Assembly: GCA_027068235.1 (NCBI GenBank)
Contig: JAMOUE010000100.1
Span: 1-13,347 of the forward strand
Direction: 5' to 3'
DNA from: Deltaproteobacteria bacterium
GTDB taxonomy: Bacteria > Desulfobacterota > Dissulfuribacteria > Dissulfuribacterales > QOAL01
Length of the DNA: 13,347 nucleotides
Position numbers and translations under genes: made by a program. This document shows, piece by piece, positions 12,298-13,347 of the stretch. Position 1 is the stretch's first letter. Every line of letters starts with the position of its first letter. The notes under the pieces were generated by a model, which saw only the letters and a program-made list of their open reading frames with translations, did not search any database and was not told the origin of the DNA.

Positions 12298-13347
12298 ATG
12301 TTGACCGTTTCTGGTCTGAGCCTTGAACTGGGAGACAGGGTCCTTTTCAAGGAAGTCGGTTTTTCCATTGCTAGAGGGCAGAGGGTGGGGCTTGTTGGCA
12401 GAAATGGCCAGGGCAAGACAACCCTTCTGAAGATACTTTGTGGCCTTGCAGAATACTCAAGTGGCACCATACAAAAGGCAAAGGACTTCAAGGTTGCCTA
12501 TCTTCCGCAAGAGGTAGTTACTCCCCAAAAGGCTTCGATAACCGTATACAATGAGGCGGCTAAGGCCTTTTCAGGCCTGCTTCAGAAGAAAGAACGTCTA
12601 GATGCCATCTCGAAGAAACTTGAAGACATTGACGGAACTTCTTCCAGGCATCAGGCCCTTTTAACTGAGTATGACAGGCTTCACGATGAGTTGGACAAAG
12701 AGGGGTTTTATGCAGTAAAGAGTAGGATTGAGGCGGTTCTTTATGGCCTTGGCTTCAGTAAGGACGCACTTGATAGGCCGGTATCCTCTCTTAGCGGTGG
12801 CTGGATAATGAGGCTTGAGCTTGCAAAGATACTGCTTTCAGAACCCGACCTCATTCTCCTAGATGAGCCTACAAACCATCTAGACCTACCAAGTCTAAGC
12901 TGGCTTGAGAATTTTCTTTTGCAGCAGGACGCTGGCTGTCTCATTGTTTCCCACGACAGGACATTCCTAGACAATGTTGTAGAGGAGATATGGGAGCTGG
13001 AAGGCGGAAGGCTTGCCATGTACAAGGGAAACTATTCTTTTTACGAGAAAGAGCGGGAAAAAAGGGCCGCACAGTTGGAGACAGCCTGGCGAAATCAGCA
13101 GAAAAAAATAAAGGAGATGCAAGGTTTTATAGAGCGCTTCAGGGCCAAGGCCACAAAGGCAAGACAGGTGCAAAGCAGGATTCGCCAGCTTGAAAAGATG
13201 GAGTTACACGAGGCCCCTGTTAGAAGGCAAGAGTACTCCTTCAGCCTTCCAACACCTCCACGGCCAGGAAAGATAGTCCTTGAGGCAAAGGGGCTTTCAA
13301 AGGTCTATGGAGAGAAAAGACTGTTTTCAGATCTATCATTCATGATA
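12298..13347 (+). CDS. ABC-F family ATPase, first 350 residues (cut by window edge)
   Basis: ABC-F proteins lack membrane domains and act on ribosomes, for example in stall relief, antibiotic protection or assembly. The first nucleotide-binding domain is complete: Walker A GRNGQGKTT (Gly34-Thr42), signature LSGGW (Leu165-Trp169), Walker B LILLDEPTNHLD with Asp189 and Glu190, and the switch SHDR (His219). The interdomain linker follows at about residues 242-300 (KGNYSFYEKERE, then a coiled coil with FIERFRAKATKARQVQSR), a pattern closest to YheS/YdiF/Uup-type members. The second domain begins near residue 322 and is cut off; full length is expected near 600-650. The ATG at 12298 is the only sensible start, although AAGGAG (12279-12284) is 13 nt away, farther than usual. 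Which ABC-F subgroup it belongs to needs the missing half. Confidence 0.94.
   Translation, partial: MLTVSGLSLELGDRVLFKEVGFSIARGQRVGLVGRNGQGKTTLLKILCGLAEYSSGTIQKAKDFKVAYLPQEVVTPQKASITVYNEAAKAFSGLLQKKERLDAISKKLEDIDGTSSRHQALLTEYDRLHDELDKEGFYAVKSRIEAVLYGLGFSKDALDRPVSSLSGGWIMRLELAKILLSEPDLILLDEPTNHLDLPSLSWLENFLLQQDAGCLIVSHDRTFLDNVVEEIWELEGGRLAMYKGNYSFYEKEREKRAAQLETAWRNQQKKIKEMQGFIERFRAKATKARQVQSRIRQLEKMELHEAPVRRQEYSFSLPTPPRPGKIVLEAKGLSKVYGEKRLFSDLSFMI

Noticed and set aside
1..13347. CRISPR arrays, tRNA, rRNA, insertion sequences or phage genes
   Set aside because: No regularly spaced repeats, cloverleaf-like or rRNA-like sequence, transposase or integrase motifs were seen on either strand.

Overview
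The window looks like chromosomal DNA from an anaerobic, sulfur-metabolising member of the Desulfobacterota (former Deltaproteobacteria). The main pointers are a small protein resembling the DVU0772 family of sulfate reducers, a TPR-containing methyltransferase of the COG4976 type, and an RND pump of a subtype common in such anaerobes. Base composition looks moderate and even. I see no phage, transposon, CRISPR, tRNA or rRNA. The taxonomic placement is inference from protein resemblance, without a database search.

Layout. (1) 1-327, minus strand: N-terminal part of ribulose-phosphate 3-epimerase, cut by the window edge. (2) 382-2300, plus strand: a two-gene unit of a class I/II aminotransferase followed 5 bp later by a TauE/SafE-type membrane exporter. 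(3) 2339-8636, minus strand: a tightly packed operon of TolC-like outer membrane protein, HlyD-like adaptor lipoprotein, RND pump and Nudix hydrolase. The adaptor and pump overlap by 8 bp, and the pump and Nudix genes overlap at TGATG. (4) 8820-10118, plus strand: TPR-methyltransferase, divergent from the pump operon across a 183-bp AT-rich promoter region with nested inverted repeats. (5) 10158-11209, minus strand: a small membrane protein, possibly made from a leaderless mRNA, and a DVU0772-like protein, separated by a structured 200-bp region that also carries a 28-codon ORF with a strong ribosome binding site on the opposite strand. (6) 11210-13347, plus strand: cold-shock protein with a long leader, an RRM RNA-binding protein and a truncated ABC-F ATPase, with clear intrinsic terminators after the first two genes.

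Functionally, the pump operon encodes all three layers of a tripartite efflux system plus a Nudix enzyme that is probably translationally coupled to it. The aminotransferase/exporter pair could handle sulfonated or sulfinated amino acids and export sulfite, which is a hypothesis only. The right-hand end groups three RNA- or ribosome-directed proteins. I found no convincing wholly new multi-gene system. The least explained parts are the structured region at 10670-10860, the csp/DVU0772 divergent control region with its leader, and the Nudix gene fused by overlap to an efflux operon.
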